Assembly: GCF_000003815.2 (NCBI RefSeq) | Contig: NC_049994.1 | Span: forward strand, 16,538,523-16,602,522 | From: Branchiostoma floridae | Taxonomy: Eukaryota > Chordata > Leptocardii > Amphioxiformes > Branchiostomatidae | Direction: 5' to 3' | DNA: 64,000 nucleotides | Part shown: positions 10,430-19,937 of the stretch, in pieces | How the letters are laid out: the number at the start of each line of letters is the position of its first letter | Numbering within the stretch: position 1 is the stretch's first letter | The notes under the pieces: generated by a model | What the model saw: only the letters and a program-made list of their open reading frames with translations | Database searches by the model: none | What the model was told of the DNA's origin: nothing | Translations under genes and position numbers: made by a program

Positions 10430-12700
10430 GGAACTGTTTCCTTAATCATGGTGGCCTAGCCTCTGGCTTCAGTTCAGGGTTTACTCAGTGACACTTGTTA
10501 CACATACAGGCCTTCTTATTGGTCACTTCTGCCATGAATAGTTGTTTACTGGGTGGGTCTTGTTGGTTGTTCAGGCTACAGAACTTTCATGATGCCCCTT
10601 TCCCTACTTGGAATGTAAACCTGGTGTGTTCAGAAAATACATCTGATTGCAGAGAATTGATAAAGAGACTTCTTCTGTTGTGTTAAACAGTTGTCTATAA
10701 ACAACAATTCTGCACCAATCATGGACCCCCTTACTGAATACCCGTGTAGGCTCTGTCACACCTGTTACACCTGTATGAATGCACCTGTTAGACAAAAACA
10801 CGCCCCTCAATGTCAGGCAGGGTCAAATTTTACAGGTGACTGGCTCTGTCAATGTTGTTGTTCCAACTGTGGTCATGACATTTGTGTTTACCCAGAGTTT
10901 TTCCCCTTATTTAAGTGGATTTTGGCTTTTTAATACTTTAAGCCCCACTCATTGTATGAATACTTTAGGCACTTTGAACCATTTGACAATTTGACATTTA
11001 TGTGTTCGCACATTTTTAAAAACTAAATTAACGTAAGCCCAGTCAGCCTTTTGTTAGTGCTTCTTGCTCTCGTGCCTGTAATTCCAATTGTAACAGATAG
11101 GTGGCACTTTGTTCTGTTATTGAAAAGTACTATACAGGTATATGGCAGGAAATACAAATTTTATGGTAGGCAAGACTAGCTATGAGCTGTTATACAGGGA
11201 AATCCGATGGCTATCCATATAAGGACAAACATGCACCTGTGGTCATCAAACTCAGGTGGTCTTTGTGAGAAACACTCTAATCAATGGTCTGATTCAGTTT
11301 AGGAGAACAGATTTTCAAGACTTTGTATGTTCACAGCTGGCCTCAACTACATCCTATGGGGTACAGCATGGGGTACAGTGTTTACATTTTGTTCAGAAAG
11401 TTAGAGTTGAACTTGAAGCTACTGGGTTTTACCAAAATCTTGAATTATTAATGGTACATACTGCATTTCCTACTTATACATGTAATTTATATTTTTTATT
11501 TATTTGTACTGTACTAGTATTTAGTAGGCACTTTTAGGAAAGAGTCTGGGAGTTGAACAGACAACACTACCAGTTGACTACTATTACCCCCTGCCCTGCT
11601 GTAGTGGCCTGTGTGGCCCAAGGGCTTTAGAAACATAGATTTGCACTGCTCTGTATCCACTGAAAGTTGTCGGAAGAATCACATCTTTATACTATGGGTA
11701 AGAATTACTGTCAGTTAATTTCTATGTGAGACAGTTTTTTGTATAATCCTGATATATTCATTATAGCCTAATATAGAATTAATCATATCTGACAAGGCAT
11801 TCAGTTCAAATCTTTATTCAACAACTTCCAGACAAAACAACCTTTACAACAAACAAACCTTCACACACAGCATGGGCTATATACATGTATAAATTATGTA
11901 CAGATAAACATCTGCTATATGTGCAGTTAGCTCCAGTTTTATCTGCAGTAATCGAGATGAGTACAGCTGGTGAAGGATGTGAATTGACTAGATAGGCTGG
12001 GTGAGTGTTAAAGTGCATTCATACAATATGTTTATTTGAGCTGTTGCGTCACATTTGTTCAAGACACATAACGGCAATGTTGCTACCAGACTAAGTATAT
12101 AGATTAGAGTGCGCCACCCATACGAAATGCAAGTCAATGCAAGTAGATGACAAGTAGATAACATACATGTATAACATATCTGTTTTACTAATCCTACTAT
12201 GTACTAATTACATATTAACAGCTGCACATAATTTTATTTCATTTCATCTAACCAGAATCCCAGCTGTTTATTAAAAGCTTTCTGTCCACCCTGTTACATA
12301 TATTTCATTACTAACATCCAAGAACCAAACTTCATCCAGGCCCAAATGCAACTCCTATGCTACAATGCTATATGAAACTGGCATATGGAAGAGATATGAC
12401 AGCAAAAACACCATCAAAAAAACCAAAGCAGTTTATATTACTAACTCCTCATCAATTAGTAGCCTTGAAAACTGAGTGAGCCAAAATGAGGTTATTGACT
12501 GCCAGCTGACTACGGACTGTACCACTACAAAGGGGTGTCAGCCTGAATGCTGCAGTTCTTTCAAATTGGTGTGTCAACAGCTATCAAGATACTGACTATA
12601 TTTCCCGTCAAAGCTCAGCTCCTTCCCAGAGCTTCCAAGTATGTAATTTGAGAGATTATACAAAATACTAGTAGCATGGCCTTTACCACTCTTTGGCACA
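10430..12700. repeat. Duplicated flanking DNA, copy 2
   Basis: This is downstream DNA of the TRIM-NHL gene at 12704-14473. Positions 10430-10880 match 1-450; 11790-11960 match 1150-1260 plus 2346-2440; 11440-11640 match the two flanks of the BEL element (18470-18569 and 26852-26910). The frames at 10495-10994 and 11256-11537 are inside this non-coding duplicated DNA and lack family features. Positions 12000-12700 hold nothing I can name. Confidence 0.5.
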
Positions 12701-12703
12701 ATT

Positions 12704-14473
12704 CTAACCCTGTGTCCAGACCGATACAGAAGCAGTGTCAACACCAACATCAGTCACCACCACATCTCCACTTGGTGACATAGCAACACCACAGGGCCGC
12801 TCCATATCAGTTGCAATGTGACACAGAAATCTGCCCTGGCTGTCAAACATTTTCACACAACCATTTCCTTTGTCAGCCACAAGGATATTTCCCTTCCCAT
12901 CAACACAAATGCCCTGAGGATCATTCAACTGACCTTCATCAGATCCCTCACTCCCAAACTTGAACTTGAAGTTCCCCTCTCTGTCCAAGACATGGACACA
13001 GTCATTGTTGCTATCAGTGACCAGAATGTTCCCCTCCCCATCCACAGTGACATGTTCTGGCCACCAAGGATCTGGTGATCTATGATCTGAACCATATATA
13101 TCTTGGCTAAACACTCGAAGTCCACAACTCAGCCCGTCTGCAACAATCACCTGTTCTGTTGCCATAGCTACAGTTATGCCACGGAGGTCTATCACATGTG
13201 GAAGATCTATTTTGCCCAAATAATTCCCTTCCCGGGAATACTGTGCTACATGTGTTGTAGTCACCACCCACAGGTTGTCGTTTCTATCGACAGCAATATC
13301 ATGTGGTTTTCTCTGTTCTGCTGCACCTGGCAGAGTTGTTGTAAACTCTCTGATGTAAACACCATCCATTGTGAACACCTGGATTCTGCTGTTATGCAGA
13401 TCAGCAATGTAAACCTCATTATCCTGTGAGACAGCTACTCCAGTAGGACAGTTAAAATTCGCCCAAACTGATCCTTCTCCCAAAAATCTAACTTTCCTCA
13501 CCCATGGTTTTCCCACCCTGATTGGCCTGACACTTGTTACCTTACCTAACTCAATGGGTGCACCAGATTTCTTTGGTTCAAAATGGCAAAGCTCACTGTC
13601 ACAGATCTCAGGAGTTTCAACCTTCTGGAACCTTTCCTTGAGTATCTGTACCAAGTTTGCATTGTCTAATGAGAGCCACACCCCTTCTTCTTGTTCCATG
13701 AGCTGTTCTGTTCTCTCACAAATAATGGACAGTTTGACCAGCTGGATCAGCACCTGTTTATTCTGTTCTATCAAGGCAGCCATGTTGTCCTCAAAACTCT
13801 TCTCCACATCAGCCAATAGTTTGTCACGCTGATCTTCAATCTTCTTCACCTGATCATTGTAAGCCTTGTTTATCTCCTGTTGAGTTTGTACTTTGTTGTC
13901 CAACAGATTATTCTGTCGGTTTTTGATCTCCTGGAGGAAGTTTGGAAATGCCTCCATCTTCTGCCAGCCAGTGTCGAGCTCAGCGATGATGTTATCCTTA
14001 ATCTGTTTTGCTTCACTAGTTGTGTGCCCAGAGTGAGAATGGGCGATGCAATCACTACAAACCGGTACCTTACACTTTAGGCAGTAGAGCTTAAACTCTT
14101 CATGAGGGTGGAAGCTGCACATGTTCTTCTGTCCTCCCACCTGTATGTCATCAGACGTCAGTGAGGTTTTCATGGAGAATTCTTCACACAGGTTGGCTAT
14201 AGGATCATTGTTGGGAAGTCCAGATATCCCCTCGGAGGGCAAAATCACAGGATGGGCACAGTCTGGGCACCTGAACGGGTCTGGCCTCTCTGCCCTTTCA
14301 CAAGTCTCTAACCATTGTTCATGCCGAACTTCCAAACACTCCTGGCAAAAGTAATGGTGACATGGCAGGATCTTGGGCTGCCTGTAAGGCTTCTTGCAGA
14401 TGCTACAGGAGAGAAACTCTTCCAGTATCCTCTGTCTGTATGCAGTTGTAGGACGATCTTGAGAGTTTGCCAT
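12704..14473 (-). CDS. TRIM-NHL protein (RING / B-box / coiled coil / NHL), intronless
   Basis: A single 589-residue frame, probably a RING-type E3 ubiquitin ligase. The RING finger spans C23 to C72 with CSIC, CHHYFCQEC and CPDC. A B-box at about 118-150 has CSFH, CLKC and CSDC spacing and ends HSHSGHT. A long Gln/Lys/Glu coiled coil runs to about 260. NHL blades start near 325 at GKPWVRKVRF and end at VSVWTQG. The start follows a conserved untranslated leader shared with the genes at 17689 and 53013, which supports this ATG. Full TRIM-NHL length with no break. In the TRIM2/3/56/71 class the NHL propeller binds RNA or protein targets; the amphioxus genes are an expanded, probably immune-related set (inference). 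Residues 1-76 differ from the gene at 51130-53013 at only one site, whereas later regions differ more. Confidence 0.93.
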   Translation of the reverse strand: MANSQDRPTTAYRQRILEEFLSCSICKKPYRQPKILPCHHYFCQECLEVRHEQWLETCERAERPDPFRCPDCAHPVILPSEGISGLPNNDPIANLCEEFSMKTSLTSDDIQVGGQKNMCSFHPHEEFKLYCLKCKVPVCSDCIAHSHSGHTTSEAKQIKDNIIAELDTGWQKMEAFPNFLQEIKNRQNNLLDNKVQTQQEINKAYNDQVKKIEDQRDKLLADVEKSFEDNMAALIEQNKQVLIQLVKLSIICERTEQLMEQEEGVWLSLDNANLVQILKERFQKVETPEICDSELCHFEPKKSGAPIELGKVTSVRPIRVGKPWVRKVRFLGEGSVWANFNCPTGVAVSQDNEVYIADLHNSRIQVFTMDGVYIREFTTTLPGAAEQRKPHDIAVDRNDNLWVVTTTHVAQYSREGNYLGKIDLPHVIDLRGITVAMATEQVIVADGLSCGLRVFSQDIYGSDHRSPDPWWPEHVTVDGEGNILVTDSNNDCVHVLDREGNFKFKFGSEGSDEGQLNDPQGICVDGKGNILVADKGNGCVKMFDSQGRFLCHIATDMERPCGVAMSPSGDVVVTDVGVDTASVSVWTQG

Positions 14474-14760
14474 TTTTAGGCCTTAGGACTGGAAACCTTA
14501 TGTGCCACTCCCTGGTCTCACTTTTACTTCAAAACATCTTTGAACATTCAGGATACTGTGGTTGCTTTGTAAGTTGCCAAGGTGCAATGTTTACAGAGCT
14601 TTTGTTCTAGAATAAAACCCCATCCATCTCAACAAAAGTGCCGTATGGTATTTCATTTTTGAACTAGTTGCTTGAACTCGTCATCATCACATGACCCAAC
14701 AAGGCCCAATAGCTCGCACCCAGAGCATAATGAGACTGCCTGGCATCAAAACCTGTCTCT
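14474..14760 (-). promoter_or_regulatory. Conserved upstream region of TRIM-NHL gene
   Basis: About 290 bp upstream of the ATG are almost identical to 53014-53290 and recognisably similar to 17690-17990. All three contain TCATCATCACATGACC followed by AACAAGGCCCA. The core TCACATGA (14687-14694) is an E-box of the MITF/USF kind. Conservation across paralogues suggests promoter and 5' untranslated DNA. The start of transcription cannot be placed. Confidence 0.55.
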
Positions 14761-15778
14761 TTCATCATCTTTGGTCAATATTATGATACAATTTTAAACT
14801 TTGGAACCTTACACAAAACTAAAGCACTTATTAACAAGCTTTTGATCAGTCCTCTGATCCTTTTCAAGACGTAATGACCCAAAGCCTATGTCACATATCC
14901 GGACCAGAAGTGTGACGTCAGCAAATCTTTGGTCAATGTTGCTTCAATGAGTAAGTTCAAAGCCATAGCATTAAGACACCTTAAGCATTTAGCACAACTA
15001 TATCAACCTACGTACGGGAAATTAACCTCAACATTCTGGATATGTGCTGCCTTGTCATTTCTAAGAAAAATGGAAATCTAGATTTCCAGTTTTTTCCATT
15101 ACAGGGCTCAAATACATTTAATAGTAGTTTATGTCAGGTGGAACATTAACCAATTATGCAACTAAGTTCCTAAGATGTATAATTATTGCAAAGTGCTATA
15201 ATTCTTAGTAGTAAATGATTGAGCTGTCAACATTGTGACATTTAGATTATGTAATTTAATGTGGAAGTCGTTTGCATATTCAGAATATTTCATGAACATA
15301 TGAGGTCTCCAAAGTGTTGTTCCTACATGGATGTTTACACGTCAACTAGCCTTGTCTGCTTGTACCTCCCTTAATCATAAATTTCAACTACTTACAACAG
15401 AATATAAAGTGGGGAAGTTGGGGTGGTGCAGAAGAAGCTTACCAAGTCAAGTTTCTTCCTATTAGTATTATGATTTTCACAATGTAGAAAAGGTGTAAAC
15501 CTTTGAGAAACACATTGTATTTGTAATATGTAAAATATCATTTACCGTTGACTTGCTGCCTATGCCTTTAAGCAACTATTTACACACTGTGTGCCAAAGT
15601 AAGCAAGGAGACAGTTGATGTTTTTTGTTCCTTCTACCACAAAGCTGCAAAGATGTTGATAGCCAGATGCTGTATAAAATATGTATACCTGTTTATTAGC
15701 TTAAGTCAGAACAGTGACATTGTCATTTCAAGGGTTAGGTTGCACTGTAGCATGTCCTGTACCATCTATTGTACAGCG
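14761..15778. other. Intergenic, decayed MITE copy
   Basis: Positions 15100-15305 resemble 27470-27700, the right part of the TA-bounded MITE at 26922-27684: AGTGCTATAATTCTTAGTAG, then TTTCATGAACATATGAGGTC. The other end is not found, so it is a truncated copy. The remainder shows no gene. Confidence 0.45.
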
Positions 15779-17689
15779 CTAACCCAATGTCCAGACTGAT
15801 GCAGTGTAATACTCAGTCACCACCACGTCTCCACCTGGTGACACAGCAACACCATAGGGCCACTTCGTACCAGTTGCAGTGTTATTATCATTATCATCAT
15901 TTGGGGCAAGTTGCAACTCTCTCTCAGATGCAATGTGACACAGAAATCTGCGCTGACTGTCAAACATTTTCACACAACCATTTCCACTGTCAGCCACAAT
16001 GATGTTTCCCATCCCATCAACACAAATACCCCGAGGATATTTCAACTGACTTTCACCAGATCCCTCACTCCCAAACTTGAACTTGAAGTTCCCATCTCTG
16101 TCCAAGACATGGACACAATGATTCCTGTTATCAGTGACCAGAATGTTCCCCTCTCCATCCACAGTGACACATTGTGGGAACCCAAACAGTGGTGAACAAT
16201 ATATATTGACCTCAGAACCATCACGGTTAAATAGTCGAAGGCAGCCATTCTGCCCATCACACTCTGTGACAATCACCTGTTCTGTTGCCACAGTTATGCC
16301 ACGAGTGTTATCAACATATGGAAGATCTATTTGGGCCAAACCTTTGCCTTCCCTGGAATACTGCACTATATGATCCTTACTCACCACCCACAGGTTGTCA
16401 TTTCTATCCACAGCAACATCATGTGGTCTTAACTTTTTACCAGTTTTTCGTGGCAGAATTGTTGCGAACTTTTTGAGATAAACACCATCCATTGTGAACA
16501 CCTGGATTCTGAAGTTTTCACAATCAGCAATGTAAACCTCATTGTCCAGTGAGACAGCTACTCCTGAAGAACACTTAAATTCCCCTCTATGTGATCCCCA
16601 TTCACCAAACTTGACTTTCCTCACCCATGAATTGCCCACTCTGGGTGGTTTGACATGATCTGTACTTTTAGCTTCTCCAGTATTTGTGTCACTGGACTGA
16701 ACCAACTGCTTGGCAGACATAGATTGTGATGTTACCTTACCTAGCTCCATCAGTGTATCAGATTTGTGTGGTTCAAAATGATAAAGTCTAGTTTCACAAA
16801 TCTCAGGAATTTGAGTGCTGAGCTTAAACTCTGCAATTTGTTGTGCCAGATTCAAGTCCTGTGTGATCCATACTGGCATTTCCTGTTTCACAATCTTTTC
16901 TGCACCTTCACAAACCCTGGACAGTTCAGCCAGCTGAGTCAGCACAATGTTTCTCTGTCCTGCCAAAGCAGCCATGTTGTCCTGTTGTTGTTTTTCCAAA
17001 GTTGCCAAAAGTCCATTCCTCTGTTCTTGAAGCTCCCGTCTCTTTTCCTGTTCTTGTAATTTTTTTTCTTGTACTTCATAAGCTTTGTATATCTCTTGTT
17101 GAACTTGAGTCCTGTTGTCTGTCAGCCTTTTCTGTGCATCTACAATCTTATTTAGGAATGCAGAGAAGGCCTTCATTTTGTGTAGACTGTTGTTGAGCTT
17201 TGCCCTGATGTTAGCTTTCATCTGTGGTGCTACCTGTTGAACTCCTGCAAATGTGTGACCTGAGTGGGTATTCACAGTACATTCACCACAGACTGGTATC
17301 TCGCACTGCTGGCAAAACAGGCCAACATCTTTTTTGGAATGGAAGACACACCTGTTTTTCTGTCCTCCCACCTGAGTTTTCTTGGAGAATTCCTCACACA
17401 GGTTGGCCACAAGATGGTTGTCAGGAAGCCCTGCCACTCCCTTAGAGGGCAAAGTCGCAGGTGTTTGACATATTGAACACCCGAATGGCTCCTGATCTGG
17501 CGTCCTTCTGCAATCCTCTAACCACTTGTTATGTTGGCCTTCTAAACACCCCAGACAGAAGATGTGCTTACATGGTAGTGCCTCAATATTCATTTTGTAA
17601 GGCTCTAAGCAGATAGTACAGGTGAGATACCTCTCTAGAAAACTCCTTCTGTATGCTGTAGGTCCTGGAGGACAAACTTGAGATGCCAT
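15779..17689 (-). CDS. TRIM-NHL protein (RING / B-box / coiled coil / NHL), intronless
   Basis: A single 636-residue frame. The RING runs from C24 (CTIC) through CKHIFCLGC to CSIC. The B-box has CVFH, CQQC, CGEC and ends HSGHTF. The coiled coil is rich in Glu/Gln/Lys with a run of EQEKRR and LQEQ units. The linker carries SMSAKQLVQSS, similar to the gene at 51130-53013 (PMSDKQLLQS) but absent from the neighbour at 12704. NHL blades follow from about 370. The last blade has an unusual insertion, NDDNDNNTATG, encoded by an ATT/ATC-rich stretch at 15880-15905, probably microsatellite expansion. The predicted role is an E3 ubiquitin ligase with an NHL target-binding domain. It starts MASQ, like the fusion gene's proposed first exon. 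Confidence 0.93.
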   Translation of the reverse strand: MASQVCPPGPTAYRRSFLERYLTCTICLEPYKMNIEALPCKHIFCLGCLEGQHNKWLEDCRRTPDQEPFGCSICQTPATLPSKGVAGLPDNHLVANLCEEFSKKTQVGGQKNRCVFHSKKDVGLFCQQCEIPVCGECTVNTHSGHTFAGVQQVAPQMKANIRAKLNNSLHKMKAFSAFLNKIVDAQKRLTDNRTQVQQEIYKAYEVQEKKLQEQEKRRELQEQRNGLLATLEKQQQDNMAALAGQRNIVLTQLAELSRVCEGAEKIVKQEMPVWITQDLNLAQQIAEFKLSTQIPEICETRLYHFEPHKSDTLMELGKVTSQSMSAKQLVQSSDTNTGEAKSTDHVKPPRVGNSWVRKVKFGEWGSHRGEFKCSSGVAVSLDNEVYIADCENFRIQVFTMDGVYLKKFATILPRKTGKKLRPHDVAVDRNDNLWVVSKDHIVQYSREGKGLAQIDLPYVDNTRGITVATEQVIVTECDGQNGCLRLFNRDGSEVNIYCSPLFGFPQCVTVDGEGNILVTDNRNHCVHVLDRDGNFKFKFGSEGSGESQLKYPRGICVDGMGNIIVADSGNGCVKMFDSQRRFLCHIASERELQLAPNDDNDNNTATGTKWPYGVAVSPGGDVVVTEYYTASVWTLG

Positions 17690-17990
17690 GTTCAGGCCTT
17701 AGAACTTGAAACCTTATATGTGCCACTCCCTGGTCACAGTTTTACTTCAAAACATTTTTACACCTGCAGGTCACCATGGTTTGTTTGTAATGCCAAGGTG
17801 CAATGTTTTGAGAGCTTTTGTTCTGGAATAAATGAGACCCGTCCATCTCAATAGATGTATCTCGTATTTCAACAAGTAAAGGCTACACTTGAAGTCGTCA
17901 TCATCACATGACCTAACAAGGCCCAGTAGCTCATATCCAGAACATAATGGGAATGGGGTATATAGCCTGGCATCCAAACCTACTATAGCT
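17690..17990 (-). promoter_or_regulatory. Conserved upstream region of TRIM-NHL gene
   Basis: It is similar to 14474-14760 and 53014-53290. The shared parts are GGCCTTAGA, TGTGCCACTCCCTGGTC, GCCAAGGTGCAATGTTT and the E-box TCACATGA (17904-17911) before AACAAGGCCCAG. It is the most diverged of the three copies, so the shared blocks are the best candidates for function. Confidence 0.5.
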
Positions 17991-18569
17991 GCTAATTTTG
18001 CAAGTCTCTTTCTTTGTCTTTGATCAACATTGTACTGGCCTTTGCGTAAGAAGTTTTCTTTCATCACAGCTTTATGAACCTATGTACATGATATTTATCA
18101 GAACATTCTGGATACATGCTGCCTTATATGTACATGGCAGGGTTGGACAAGTTTTCAAAAATTCACTTGTGACGTCATATCGGGCGAGTACATAATTTTA
18201 CTTTTAATTTTAGAAGTTTACTTGCCCGAACCAACTTTTCACTTTCCCAAATTTGAATGACGATTTTCTATGTATTTTCACTTCCAACAATGGAATTCTT
18301 TTTTATTTTTGAGATATCTGGGATAAAGGTTGTTTACAAACATGATTATCGAAAGCATTATAACTATAGGAGTATTTCAGAGGAATGTCTATATAGTTTG
18401 TTTCCTCTTTGGTGGCAATAATTTGTTATGAACCGGGAGAAAAATAACAACAAAAAAGTCAGCACATGCAACATATGGTACATACTGCTTTCCCTGCTTA
18501 TATTATTAGCTTTGAAAGCTACTTTCAGCACTGCAGGAAAGAGTCTGGGAGTTGAACACACAACACTAC
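17991..18569. other. Intergenic, left flank of BEL insertion
   Basis: No gene seen. Positions 18470-18569 match 11445-11560 (GGAAAGAGTCTGGGAGTTGA), and the homology resumes after the BEL element at about 26860. This shows that the element interrupted duplicated flanking DNA. Confidence 0.5.
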
Positions 18570-19240
18570 TGTTATCGCCAACTTACAGTTTTCAATTTGC
18601 CGCCTTTAGTTTTAGATTAGCATAAGTTATCTCCCGCCAAAGTTACTTCCTGCGACTTGTAGCCACGGGAAGCTCCAGCTAGGGAGCCCAGGGGCGGCTG
18701 GAGCTTAGAACAGTAGGAAGCCCGCGCAGAAGGAAGACAGAGGGCAGAAAAGGCCTGGAGACCAACTCTAGGAAAATTGGGCCTGGTGGAGATCAACCCC
18801 AGGAAACTTAGGCCTGGAGATTATTTCTCCAGGAAATTTAGGCTTGGAGACAAGTGTACTCCAAGAAGAAGAAGAAGAAGAAGAAGAAGGCATCAGAGGA
18901 CAGTCAGCCAGTAGCCGGGAGACCAGACTAAGTTTTACGATTAAGAGCTCACCTTGGAATATACAAGAACTGAGAAGAATCACAGGACACAGGAATTCAC
19001 TGAGGACACAACAAGAGACCCACTTAAGAAGATTCAGACAAGGGGATAGAACCAGAACTTTCCAGTTTAGTTGGCGGCCTTTGTACAACTACTAACACTG
19101 CTAGATTAAACCGTCAAAACGTAAGTCTGCGAGTGCGTGTCCTCTCTCTCAAGACTCCTCAGCAAAGACAAGGTGAGTTCAGTCAAAACATTCTCTAGAC
19201 CCCGACCCTGGCTGAAGCGCTGAGAGTCAGCGCGCTTACA
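18570..19240 (+). repeat. 5' LTR of BEL element
   Basis: 671 bp, TG...CA, containing a GAA-repeat tract at about 18863-18888. Small frames within it (18768-19088 minus, 18844-19095 plus) recur in the 3' LTR at a constant offset of 7611 bp and are not genes. Confidence 0.96.
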
Positions 19241-19460
19241 GTAAAACTTACGGTCAACTGGAACCAGTAAAACTGGTTATAGGACTCTAACGAGTAAAAC
19301 TTAGTGGTCCTGGAAGGATTCAAGTAAAAACTGTTGGTCATAGGAGACCATAGGACTCAAGTAAAACTTATGGTCGACAGGAACCAGTAAAACTGGTTAT
19401 AGGACTCTAACGAGTAAAACTTATTGGTCAAGGACTCTAACGAGTGAAAGTACCAAGAGA
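19241..19460 (+). repeat. Tandem degenerate leader repeats of BEL element
   Basis: Directly after the 5' LTR come imperfect repeats built from AGTAAAACTTA, GGTC, GGAACCAGTAAAACTGGTTA and AGGACTCTAACGAGT. The block AAACTGGTTATAGGACTCT occurs twice, 135 bp apart. A normal primer-binding site (TGG immediately after the LTR) is not seen at the LTR edge. TGGTTATAGGACTC inside the repeat is a possible alternative. Confidence 0.6.
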
Positions 19461-19937
19461 ACTGTCGCTAAAGTGGTATGCAGTTCGAAGGATTACAGCA
19501 AAGGGCTGTGAATATTAAGGAATTGTCTGTCGAGGCTAGCAAGGCCTGCATGTGGTATCTACAGGAAACAAAGGCCTCTTGAGTGGGTTGACATATCCGA
19601 ATGTGGTTGATGATTGATGACCTAACTCAGAGGAAGTAGCAACCCCTTGCAGCAGGTCACCTTACCGTAAAACAGATAATTGTTGCAAGAAGTTACCATT
19701 GTCTGTTTATGCGTCTGAAAGGGGAAGAATTTAACCTTTTCAGAATTTAGTCCGACTGTCAAGTGCAAGGACATTGGGTAATCGTGTATTGTATTACATC
19801 GCATGTAAATACCTCTGTACAACGACAAATACCACCAGACAGAACAATTAGCAGTTTTAGGGTATCCTGAGTGACAGCACAGCTGTGTGATCAGAACAGA
19901 CCTCTGAAGGCCAAGCAAAACTTGGACAGTAAACAGA

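Noticed and set aside
18768-19095. Small proteins in the LTR (also at 26379-26706)
   Set aside because: They are identical in both LTRs at a fixed 7611-bp offset, so they are LTR sequence and not genes.
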